Below are positions 1 to 6,353 of a stretch of DNA of 9,343 nt, piece after piece. The position numbers and the translations under genes are program-made. The DNA comes from Modestobacter sp. Lineage in GTDB: Bacteria; Actinomycetota; Actinomycetes; Mycobacteriales; Geodermatophilaceae. The stretch covers positions 1 to 9,343 of the forward strand of contig JAOPWG010000184.1 of assembly GCA_025965775.1 (NCBI GenBank), written 5' to 3'. The number at the start of each line of letters is the position of its first letter. Position 1 is the stretch's first letter. The notes under the pieces were generated by a model that did no database searches, was not told the DNA's origin, and saw nothing but the letters and a program-made list of their open reading frames with translations.

Positions 1-22
1 AGGGGCCCCGCAGCCGGTAGCG

Positions 23-46
23 GGCCGCCGCCGCGGGCCGGCGGCC
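23..46. other. GC-rich hairpin at the left edge
   Basis: An 8-bp perfect inverted repeat (23-30 with 39-46, GGCCGCCG / CGGCGGCC, 8-nt loop) lies about 60 bases before the M50 gene. It could be the terminator of a gene left of the window or chance in GC-rich sequence. Nothing else in bases 1-109 can be recognised as a gene fragment. Confidence 0.25.
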
Positions 47-109
47 GTCCCGACGGCGTGGCGGCGTGGCGGCGGCCGGGCTCACAGTTCGGCTCGCGAG
101 GATGCCCCG

Positions 110-832
110 ATGGACGCCGTCAGCCACTTCTGGGACCGGATCAGCGCCACCTCTCCCCCGCTGCCGGCCGGCTGGCTGCTGGGCAGCGCCGCGGCGGCCG
201 TGGTGCTCGTACTCGTCCCGGACCTCTGGCGGCATGCCCGGCACGCGGTCACGATCGCCCACGAGGGCGCCCACGGGCTGGCCGCGCTGGTCACCGGCCG
301 GCGGCTGGCCGGGATCCGGCTGCACTCGGACACCTCCGGGCTCACCGTCTCCGCCGGCCGCCCCACGGGCGCCGGCATGGTGCTCACCAGCGCGGCCGGC
401 TACACCGGGCCCGGTTTGTTCGGGCTGGGCGCGGCGGCGCTGCTGTCCGCCGGCTACGCGGTGGGCCTGCTGTGGGCGCTGCTCGGCCTCCTGGTGCTGC
501 TGCTGATCCAGATCCGCAACTGGTACGGCCTGTGGTCGGTGCTGGTCACCGGCGGGCTGGTGTTCGCCGCGACCGAGTGGCTGCCCGCCCAGGGGCAGGC
601 GGCCTTCGCCCACCTGGTCACCTGGTTCCTCCTGCTGGCCGCACCCAGGACGGTGGTGGAGCTGCAGGCCAAACGGCGACGGCGGGCCGGGGCACCGGAC
701 TCCGACGCCGACCAGCTGGCCCGGCTCACCCGGCTGCCCGGGCTGGTCTGGGTCGGGGTGTTCCTGCTGGTCGACGTGGGGGCCCTGGTGCTGGGCACCG
801 GCTGGCTGCTCAGCGCAGCGGCAACCGGGTGA
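110..832 (+). CDS. M50 family (M50B-like) membrane metallopeptidase
   Basis: Predicted 240-residue integral membrane zinc protease of the M50B-like type common in actinobacteria. The zinc site HEGAH is at residues 51-55 (HExxH), just after a first hydrophobic segment (about 22-38). Further hydrophobic stretches at about 88-135, 139-155, 166-180 and 211-236 make a multi-pass membrane protein. RNWYG near 136-140 sits where M50B-like proteins carry a conserved Asn-containing helix that may supply the third ligand, which is inference. A basic, polar loop (residues 187-206) probably faces the cytoplasm. The ATG at 110 is chosen because GAGGA at 98-102 lies 7 bases before it. Family members act at or in the membrane, but the substrate of this one is unknown. 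It stands alone, tail to tail with a phosphodiesterase pseudogene. Confident about the family, not about activity. Confidence 0.85.
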   Translation: MDAVSHFWDRISATSPPLPAGWLLGSAAAAVVLVLVPDLWRHARHAVTIAHEGAHGLAALVTGRRLAGIRLHSDTSGLTVSAGRPTGAGMVLTSAAGYTGPGLFGLGAAALLSAGYAVGLLWALLGLLVLLLIQIRNWYGLWSVLVTGGLVFAATEWLPAQGQAAFAHLVTWFLLLAAPRTVVELQAKRRRRAGAPDSDADQLARLTRLPGLVWVGVFLLVDVGALVLGTGWLLSAAATG

Positions 833-857
833 ATGCCCCGCGCCGTGCCGTCCCGTC

Positions 858-1527
858 CTAGCCGCCTCCGGGGGCGCCCATGCCGAACAGCGCCCCGATC
901 GTGGGGGCGATGTCCACGGTCCGTGCCGCGACGCCGCTGGTGACGCAGCTGGTGACGCCGGTGGTGACGCCGCGGCGCACGGCCGGATGTCCGCCGCTGA
1001 CCAGGAACGGGATGGGCTCGGTCGCCGGATGGCCGTGGTTGCCCGGGATGGGTTCGAGGTCGGCATCGGGTCGGTGAACCGCCAGCCCGCCCGGGCGTAG
1101 GCGACCAGGTCCCCGGCCTCCGGCCCCAGCCGCAGCTGGGCACGGGTCTGGACCGACAGCACCCCCGGGTGGGCGGCCACCAACCGGCGCAGCTGGTCCG
1201 GCCCCGTGGTGCGGCCGGCCCGGTCCAGTACAGCAGGTCGGCTTCCCCGTTCTGGGCGATCTGCACCTGGGCGCGCAGGTCCGGCCGGCTCACCAGCACC
1301 GCGTCGACCGAGATCATCGCCGTGGGCAGCGACCAGTCCATCGAGTGGTCGGCCAGCACGATGACCACGCTGCGCGCCCAGCCGCCGGTGGCCACGAGAT
1401 GGCCGACGAACCGGCCGAGCTGCAGGTCGGCGGAGACCAGGGCAGCCTGCCGGGCAGCCCGCAGCGTCGTGCCGGTCACGACCCCGGCGCCGGTGGCGGC
1501 ACCGGCGACGAGGAAGCGCCCGCCGGG
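858..1527 (-). pseudogene. Decayed C-terminal part of a type I phosphodiesterase / alkaline phosphatase family gene
   Basis: Read on the minus strand in three successive frames, this restores the C-terminal part of an alkaline-phosphatase-superfamily phosphodiesterase. First frame (1527 to about 1220): a region ending in VVIVLADHSMDWSLP, with the family's ADHSMDW metal-site motif, then QIAQNGEADLLYWTGP. Second frame (about 1220-1052): DQLRRLVAAHPGVLSV and AGWRFTDPMPTSNP. Third frame (about 1050-858): IPGNHGHPATEPIPFLVSGG and VDIAPTIGALFG. Lesions: a frameshift near 1210-1222; one C apparently lost from the CCC run at 1050-1052 (minus sense); and a nonsense codon, GGC TAG GAC GGG at 858, where the family usually has Gly-Tyr-Asp-Gly. 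Past that stop the frame runs to a TGA at 810-812 inside the 3' end of the M50 gene, so the ancestor probably overlapped it tail to tail. The N-terminal half is missing, and the stretch where a DxDRxGH-like metal motif would be expected reads AGAATGAG. Not functional as it stands. Confidence 0.75.
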
Positions 1528-1659
1528 TCAGGGACGCCGGGTACCCGCCGGTCACGCCAGCCGCCCACGGGCGCGCTCGACCCGGCGGCTGCCGGCCGCC
1601 TCCCGCCACGATGTCGACCAGGCCGCGGCCGAGGCACGGTCCGTGCGAGCCGGCCTGTG
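1528..1659 (-). other. Unassigned junction between two phosphatase remnants
   Basis: In no minus-strand frame does this stretch continue either the PhoD homology (ending at VVSCAT near 1661) or the phosphodiesterase homology (starting near 1527). Stops at 1528-1530 and near 1550 close two of the frames. It probably marks a deletion or recombination joint between two neighbouring phosphatase genes. I cannot identify its origin. Confidence 0.4.
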
Positions 1660-2149
1660 CGGTGGCGCACGAGACGACGGCCATCCGCAGCCGCGGCACC
1701 CTCGCCGTGGGCGCGGCAGCGGTGCGGGTCCGCCGACCGGGGACGACGCCCCCGCGCAGGTGAAGCGGTACCAGTACGTCGTCGCCGGGGCCGGGCCACC
1801 GACCTCGACCTCGACGGTGTGGTCCCGGGCGGGCCCGGTGCGGACCGTGCCGCGCCGCGCCGGACGACCGTCCGGAAGCGCTCGTCCGCGGCGACCTCCC
1901 ATCCGACCGGCACCTGCGGCCCGCGGCCGGAACCGGGGGTGGCCTGGGGCGTCGGCGTGACCCGGGTCCACACCAGCACCCCCTGCGGCAACGGGTCGCC
2001 GGAGGCCACGCCGTGCGCGAAGACCGCCGGCGCCCCTGCCGGGCCACGGGCTGCCCGGTGACCGCGGCGGGGGCAGCCCCGCCCGCGGCGGCACCGCCCA
2101 TCTGCAGGGCCCGGCGGCGGGTGATCGACGTCCCGCTCCGGGTGTTCAC
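1660..2149 (-). pseudogene. Decayed N-terminal part of a PhoD-type alkaline phosphatase with Tat signal
   Basis: From a GTG at 2149 the minus strand encodes SITRRRALQMGGAAAGG, a twin-arginine export signal. A frame change near 2030-2090 leads to the PhoD N-terminal domain signature VFAHGVASGDPLPQGVLVWT and VGWEVAADERFRTVVRRG. A second frame change leads to GTVRTGPARDHTVEV and ATTYWYRF. A third leads to VPRLRMAVVSCAT, where recognisable homology stops. The second break coincides with a tandem 5-bp duplication (GCGCC twice, 1852-1861, plus sense); removing one copy restores the reading VVRRGTVRTGP. The third fits a single base lost near 1731-1734, since restoring it gives SPVGRTRT and then VPRLRMAVV. 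The metallophosphatase catalytic core is absent. PhoD enzymes are exported phosphomonoesterases or phosphodiesterases. This copy cannot make one. Confidence 0.75.
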
Positions 2150-2243
2150 AGGAACATCCGCAACGGCGACTCCGCCCCCGCAGCCCGGAGAGGAGTCGTT
2201 CACCCCTGTTCGCCCGGCCGCCGGCAGCCGGGCTGGTCCGCTC

Positions 2244-2263
2244 GTCGTTGGTCACCCAACGAC
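2244..2263 (-). terminator. Terminator hairpin of the GH65 operon
   Basis: A perfect 8-bp stem with a 4-nt loop (GTCGTTGG-GTGA-CCAACGAC in minus sense) begins 5 bases after the GH65 stop codon. It has no T-tract, as is usual in high-GC actinobacteria. It separates the operon from the phosphatase remnants downstream. Bases 2150-2243 hold nothing recognisable. Confidence 0.6.
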
Positions 2264-2268
2264 TCCGT

Positions 2269-4638
2269 TCAGTCGCTGTCCGGACGGTTCCGGCGCCCTG
2301 GCGCGAGGTGCGCCGGCTGGTGCACCGACGCCACGACCGGCGCCGGCGGGATCGTCAGCACCAGTTCACGCTCGGTCACGGTGACCTGTCGGCCGTGGTG
2401 GTGGATGTCCAGCGGTTCGCCGTCCGCCACGCAGTAGGTGGCCTGCTCGGCGGTCACCGTGACGTGTAGGCACCGCCCCTGGTAGACCACCCGGAACCCC
2501 AGCTGGGAGATCCGCGACGGCAGCCGGGGGGCGAAGCTGAGCGCGCCATGGTCGCGCATGCCGCCGAACCCGGCCACCGCCACCGTCCAGCCGCCGGCGA
2601 GCGAGGCGATGTGCAGCCCGTACCCGGAGTCCTGGTGCAGGTTCTGCAGATCGGTCAGCGCCGCCTCGGCCCAGTAGTCGTAGGCCAGCTGCAGGTGGCC
2701 GGTCTCCGCGGCGACGACCGCCTGCTGGGACGCCGACAGCGAGGAGTCCCGGACGGTGCGGGCCTCGTAGTAGGCGAAGTCGGCGATCTTCTGCTCGAGG
2801 GTGAAGGCGTCCCCGCGGAGGTGCAGCGCCATGACCAGGTCGGCCTGCTTCACCACCTGCTTGCGGTAGATCTCGAAGTAGGGGAAGTGCAGCAGCAGCG
2901 GGTACTTCTCCGGCGGGGTGCCCTGGAAGTCCCACTCCTCGTGGTGGGTGAAGGCGTCGGACTGCATGTGCACCCCGAGCCGCTCGTCGTAGGGCACCCG
3001 CATGGCGTCCGCCGCGCGCAGCCAGTGCTCCACCTCCTCCTGGGTCACGTCCAGCCGGCCGGCCGTGTCCGGCTGCCGCCGCACCGCCGCCACCGCCTCG
3101 CGGAAGTTCCGCTGCGCCATCAGGTTCGTGTAGACGTTGTTGTCCACCACCGCCGTGTACTCGTCCGGGCCGGTCACGCCGTCGATCCGGAACCCGTCGC
3201 TGACGTCGAAGTGACCGAGGTCGGCGAACAGCCGGGCGGTCTCCACCAACAGCTCCGTCCCGTAGTCCCGGTCGAAGGCCTCGTCGAGGGTGGCGTGGTA
3301 GTAGCGGCTCACCGCGTCGGCGATGTCGGCGTTGATGTGGAACGCCGCCGTCCCGGCCGGCCAGTAGCCCGAGGTCTCCTCGCCGCGGATGGTCCGCCAG
3401 GGGAACGCCGCGCCGCGGTGCCCGAGCTCCCGGGCCCGCGCCCGCGCGAGGTCCAGGGTCGAGTGGCGCCACCGGAGCGCGTCGCGCGCCGCGTCGGGTG
3501 CGGTGTAGATCAGCACGGGCAGCACGTAGACCTCGGTGTCCCAGAAGGTGTGCCCGTCGTACCCGGGACCGGTGAGCCCCTTGGCCGGGATGGGCTGTCG
3601 CTCGGCGCGCAACCCGGCCTGCAGCACGTGGAAGATGCCCACCCGGACCGCCTGCTGCAGCTCGTCGTCGCCGTCGATCCGCACGTCCGCCTGCGCCCAG
3701 TGCCCGTCCAGCAGCTCCCGCTGCTCGCGCACCAGCCGGTCCCAGCCGGCCAGTTTCGCCGTGGCCAGCGCCCCCTCCACCTGGTCCCGCAGGGCCTCGG
3801 TCGACCGGCGCGAGGACCAGCCGTAGGCGAGGAACTTGACCAGCCGCAGCTTGGCCCCGGCCGGCAGCCGGGCAGCCAGCGTGTAGCGGGCCAGGTCGCC
3901 GCTGGCCTCGATGTCCTCGGTGGAGGAGTCGGGGATCTCCACGACGTGGTCCATCCCGGCGGCCACCCGCAGCTTGCTGCGCTTGGTGCTGTGCACCAGG
4001 ACGGCGTGCCGGCCCCGGGCCACCGCCATCTCCGACTGCAGCGGCCTGGCCAGCGCCGCCGAGGCGCGCGGGTCACCGTAGGAACCCACGCCGTCGACCT
4101 GCTCGTTGGCCAGCAGGTCCGACTGGAGCGCGACGTAGAGGTCGCCGTCGTCATCGGTGCACTCGACGGAGTACTCGATCGCTGCGATCGACCGGCGGGT
4201 CAGCGACACCAGCCGGGTGCTGGTGACCTTGACGGTGCGGCCGTTGGGCGAGCGCCACTCGGTCGTCCGGCGCAGCACCCCGGCCTTGAGGTCCAGCGTG
4301 CGCCGGTGGTCGATGATCTCGCCGTACGTCAGGTCCAGCGGGGTGTCCCCGACCAGCAGGCGGATCAGCTTGCCGTCGGTCACGTTCACGACGGTCTGCC
4401 CCTGCTCGGGGAAGCCGTAGCCGGCCTCGGCGTAGGGCAGCGGCCGCTCCTCGAAGAAGCCGTTCAGGTAGGTGCCCGGGACGACGACCGGCTCCCCCTC
4501 CTCCAAGGTCCCGCGTAGGCCGATGTGCCCGTTGGCCAGCGCGAACACCGACTCGTTGACCGCCAGGGACGCCATGTCCAGGCCGATCTCGGTCAGGGCC
4601 CACGGCTCGATCGGGAAGTGCGCCCGACCTTCGGTCAT
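2269..4638 (-). CDS. GH65 family disaccharide phosphorylase (maltose/trehalose/kojibiose type)
   Basis: A cytoplasmic inverting glycoside phosphorylase, 789 residues, full length for GH65. Family chemistry: an alpha-linked glucose disaccharide plus phosphate gives beta-glucose 1-phosphate plus glucose. Domains in order: N-terminal beta-sandwich (about 10-270, with NESVFALANGHIGLRGT), the (alpha/alpha)6 catalytic barrel (about 330-690) and a small C-terminal beta domain (about 695-755). Visible signatures: HTFWDTEVYVLP near 362-373, GAAFPW followed by GEETSGYWP, GVTGPDEYTAVVDNNVYTN with the general-acid Glu at 493 (cf. Glu487 of Lactobacillus brevis maltose phosphorylase), and KQADLVMALHL. The ATG overlaps the stop of the upstream mutase as ATGA (4638-4635), with GGAG 8 bases before it, so translation is probably coupled. 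The disaccharide cannot be read from sequence; maltose, trehalose, kojibiose and nigerose enzymes share these motifs. No sugar transporter or regulator is visible nearby. Signal peptide absent. Confidence 0.93.
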   Translation of the reverse strand: MTEGRAHFPIEPWALTEIGLDMASLAVNESVFALANGHIGLRGTLEEGEPVVVPGTYLNGFFEERPLPYAEAGYGFPEQGQTVVNVTDGKLIRLLVGDTPLDLTYGEIIDHRRTLDLKAGVLRRTTEWRSPNGRTVKVTSTRLVSLTRRSIAAIEYSVECTDDDGDLYVALQSDLLANEQVDGVGSYGDPRASAALARPLQSEMAVARGRHAVLVHSTKRSKLRVAAGMDHVVEIPDSSTEDIEASGDLARYTLAARLPAGAKLRLVKFLAYGWSSRRSTEALRDQVEGALATAKLAGWDRLVREQRELLDGHWAQADVRIDGDDELQQAVRVGIFHVLQAGLRAERQPIPAKGLTGPGYDGHTFWDTEVYVLPVLIYTAPDAARDALRWRHSTLDLARARARELGHRGAAFPWRTIRGEETSGYWPAGTAAFHINADIADAVSRYYHATLDEAFDRDYGTELLVETARLFADLGHFDVSDGFRIDGVTGPDEYTAVVDNNVYTNLMAQRNFREAVAAVRRQPDTAGRLDVTQEEVEHWLRAADAMRVPYDERLGVHMQSDAFTHHEEWDFQGTPPEKYPLLLHFPYFEIYRKQVVKQADLVMALHLRGDAFTLEQKIADFAYYEARTVRDSSLSASQQAVVAAETGHLQLAYDYWAEAALTDLQNLHQDSGYGLHIASLAGGWTVAVAGFGGMRDHGALSFAPRLPSRISQLGFRVVYQGRCLHVTVTAEQATYCVADGEPLDIHHHGRQVTVTERELVLTIPPAPVVASVHQPAHLAPGRRNRPDSD

Positions 4639-5366
4639 GAGTTCCGCTCCAGCAGCTCGGCGAGGTCCTGCACGACGATGTCGGCGCCCCGCTCCGCCAG
4701 GCCCGCGGCCTGACCGACCCGGTCGACGCCGACCACGAACCCGAAGTGGCCGGCGTGCCCGGCCGCTACCCCGGACAGCGCGTCCTCGAACACCGCGGCC
4801 CGGGCCGGTGCGACTCCCAGCGCGCGCGCTCCCGCCAGGAACGTGTCCGGCGCCGGCTTGCCGCGCAGCCCGTCGCGCGCGGTCACCAGCCCGTCGATCC
4901 GGGCATCCACCCGGTCGGCGAAGCCGGCCGCGTCGATCACATGTGCACCGTTGGCCGAAGCGGTGACCACGGCCACGGACAGGCCGGCTTCCTTGGCCGC
5001 GCGCAGGTACCGCATCGAGCCCTCGTACACCGCGACGCCGTGCTCCTCGAGCTCGCGGAGCACCAGCTCGTTCTTCCGGCTCGCGACCCCCGCGACGGTG
5101 GCCGCGTCGACCGGGTCGTCGTCGGACCCCTCGGGCAGGGTGATGCCACGGCTGGCCAGGAAGTCACGCACGCCGTCCTTGCGCGGCTTGCCGTCGACGT
5201 ACTCGTTGTAGTCCGCGGCGGTGAACTCCGCGGCGGAGGGGTCCCGGCGCCGCAGGAACTCGTCGAAGGTCCGTTTCCAGGCGGCCTGGTGGACCTTCGC
5301 GGTCTGGGTGAGCACCCCGTCGAGGTCGAACAGGCAGGCCCGGATGTCATCGGGGAGTCCCAGCAC
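4635..5366 (-). CDS. HAD-family beta-phosphoglucomutase-like protein
   Basis: Converts beta-glucose 1-phosphate to glucose 6-phosphate if it is a true mutase, channelling the product of the GH65 gene into glycolysis. The protein has 243 residues and all HAD motifs: FDLDGV with nucleophile Asp14 and acid/base Asp16; TASANG with Ser137; GKPAPD with Lys170; and FEDALSG with Glu194-Asp195. Residues that mark beta-phosphoglucomutase over plain phosphatases are also there: Thr22, His26 and Trp30 in the QTAKVHQAAW stretch, and Arg62 in GKPRKDG. The cap domain carries a longer insert (about 41-95) than the Lactococcus enzyme. The start is GTG at 5366, with no convincing ribosome site, but a TAGCGT box 6 bases upstream suggests a leaderless mRNA. 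It is first gene of the two-gene operon. A phosphatase of the same subfamily is the main alternative. Confidence 0.88.
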   Translation of the reverse strand: MLGLPDDIRACLFDLDGVLTQTAKVHQAAWKRTFDEFLRRRDPSAAEFTAADYNEYVDGKPRKDGVRDFLASRGITLPEGSDDDPVDAATVAGVASRKNELVLRELEEHGVAVYEGSMRYLRAAKEAGLSVAVVTASANGAHVIDAAGFADRVDARIDGLVTARDGLRGKPAPDTFLAGARALGVAPARAAVFEDALSGVAAGHAGHFGFVVGVDRVGQAAGLAERGADIVVQDLAELLERNS

Positions 5367-5378
5367 AGTGCCACGCTA
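5367..5378 (-). promoter_or_regulatory. Candidate leaderless promoter (-10) of the mutase-GH65 operon
   Basis: In minus sense TAGCGT (5378-5373) fits the actinobacterial -10 pattern TANNNT and is followed after 6 bases by the GTG start. Transcription would then begin at or next to the start codon. No clear -35 box is seen. The GNAT gene (start 7157) has the same arrangement. Confidence 0.45.
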
Positions 5379-5482
5379 CGGGCAGTGGCTCGTCGGGACC
5401 TGCCGAATGCGTGCGCCTGCGGCCCCCCGCCCGTCGGCCTCGGGGGACCACCGGCGGGCAACGGGGGTTGCGGTCACTGCTC

Positions 5483-5516
5483 CGGCCCCCGGAGGGGGCC
5501 GCCCACCGCTGGGTGG
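5483..5516. other. Two adjacent hairpins in the divergent intergenic region
   Basis: An 8-bp stem with a 3-nt loop (CGGCCCCC-GGA-GGGGGCCG, 5483-5501) is followed directly by a 5-bp stem (CCACC-GCTG-GGTGG, 5503-5516). They lie between two divergent genes with no gene ending nearby, so a terminator role is not obvious. Chance in GC-rich DNA is possible. Confidence 0.35.
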
Positions 5517-5518
5517 AC

Positions 5519-5532
5519 CCGGATCAATCCGG
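5519..5532. promoter_or_regulatory. Palindrome, candidate operator
   Basis: CCGGAT-CA-ATCCGG is a perfect 6+6 inverted repeat in the 383-bp region between the mutase operon and the PEBP gene. A short AT-richer stretch (5533-5549) follows. It could bind a repressor of either flank. It does not resemble the usual LacI-family operator core. No regulator gene is in the window. Confidence 0.3.
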
Positions 5533-5659
5533 CTTGTGTTAGGGATAACGGTCGTCCGCGGGTCCGGGAGCGACGTGCGACCACGGGTGCCCCGGCCCTC
5601 CCGCAGCGGTCCGCCGCCGGGCCGGTGGGGAGCTGGTGGGGGCGATCGGGCGGGGCACG

Positions 5660-5687
5660 GCCGACCTGCCTAGGGTCGGCGGCAGGT
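5660..5687 (+). promoter_or_regulatory. Candidate PEBP promoter within nested inverted repeats
   Basis: TAGGGT at 5671-5676 matches TANNNT and is identical to the box in front of the GNAT gene. It would give an untranslated leader of roughly 65 bases before the PEBP start. Two overlapping inverted repeats cover it: GCCGACC-N7-GGTCGGC (5660-5680) and ACCTGCC-N10-GGCAGGT (5664-5687). They share bases and so cannot both fold at once. A -35 box is not clear. The rest of 5533-5749 shows nothing further beyond the ribosome site. Confidence 0.4.
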
Positions 5688-5749
5688 GCGGCGCCCGCCG
5701 CTCCCCCCGGCTCGTCCGCCGGGCCCCGAGGACCCGAGGAGGACCCGGC

Positions 5750-6286
5750 ATGGCCGGTCGACCCATCCCGCCCGACCCGTACGACTTCCTGCCCCAGGTG
5801 CCCACCTTCACCGTGACCAGCACGGACGTGCGCGACGGCGAGCGCCTCGCCCAGCCGCTCGTCAGCGGCAGGATGGGCCTGGACGGCCAGGACCGCTCGC
5901 CGCAGCTGTCCTGGTCGGAGTTCCCGGCCGAGACCCGGGGCTTCGCGGTCACCGTCTACGACCCGGACGCCCCGACCACCAGCGGCTTCTGGCACTGGGC
6001 GGTCGCCGGCATCCCGGCCTCGGTCACCGAGCTGCCCAGCGGTGCCGCCGACGGTGGGCTGCCCGAGGGCGCGGTCCAGCTGCACAACGACGCCGGTTTC
6101 GCCGGCTTCGTCGGCGCGGCACCGCCGGCCGGGCACGGCCCGCACCGGTACTTCGTCGTCGTGCACGCCCTGGACACCGACGACCTCGGCGTCCCGGCCG
6201 ACGCGTCCCCGGCGTTCCTGGGCTTCAACCTGTTCAGCCACACCCTGGCCCGGGCGACGATCGTCGCCACCTACGAGATCGAGTGA
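5750..6286 (+). CDS. PEBP family (YbhB/YbcL-like) protein
   Basis: A small soluble protein of 178 residues in the phosphatidylethanolamine-binding protein family, whose bacterial members (YbhB/YbcL of E. coli) have a conserved anion-binding pocket but no settled general function. Visible signatures: RSPQLSW near 47, VTVYDPDAPTTSGFWHW (about 67-83), which supplies the DPDAP and WHW pocket residues, and GPHRYFVVVHALD (about 128-140), the GxxHRY motif. Length is normal. No signal peptide, so cytoplasmic. The ATG at 5750 is chosen over upstream in-frame starts because GAGGAGGA (5736-5743) lies 6 bases before it and the sequence upstream is not PEBP-like. Transcribed alone; it converges on the GNAT gene across a strong hairpin. 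Confidence 0.92.
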   Translation: MAGRPIPPDPYDFLPQVPTFTVTSTDVRDGERLAQPLVSGRMGLDGQDRSPQLSWSEFPAETRGFAVTVYDPDAPTTSGFWHWAVAGIPASVTELPSGAADGGLPEGAVQLHNDAGFAGFVGAAPPAGHGPHRYFVVVHALDTDDLGVPADASPAFLGFNLFSHTLARATIVATYEIE

Positions 6287-6298
6287 CCCGCTGACGAC

Positions 6299-6335
6299 CG
6301 GGGCCGGCGCCCCCCGATGAGGAGCGCCGGCCCCG
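6299..6335. terminator. Bidirectional terminator between PEBP and GNAT genes
   Basis: A perfect 12-bp inverted repeat (6299-6310 with 6324-6335, arm CGGGGCCGGCGC, 13-nt loop) lies 12 bases after the PEBP stop and 18 bases after the GNAT stop on the other strand. Its symmetry means it can end transcription of both convergent genes. No T-tract on either side. Confidence 0.7.
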
Positions 6336-6353
6336 CAGCGGCCCGGTCCGCGT

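Noticed and set aside
880..2061. Plus-strand open frames at 880-1077, 1169-1960 and 1345-2061
   Set aside because: Arg/Pro/Ala-rich translations with no motif, opposite phosphatase sequence that is readable on the minus strand.
1476..2255. Open frame from GTG 2255 as an intact gene
   Set aside because: The GTG lies within the loop of the GH65 terminator hairpin; the frame holds only the middle piece of the PhoD N-terminal domain between two frameshifts.
2548..4518. Long open frame on the plus strand (656 codons) opposite the GH65 gene
   Set aside because: Low-complexity Val/Gly/Arg-rich product with no family features. It is a shadow of the strongly coding opposite strand, common at this GC content.
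5540..5549. TAGGGATAAC, identical to the first half of the I-SceI homing site
   Set aside because: Only 10 bases match and the rest of the 18-bp site does not; no homing endonuclease or intron is nearby. Chance.
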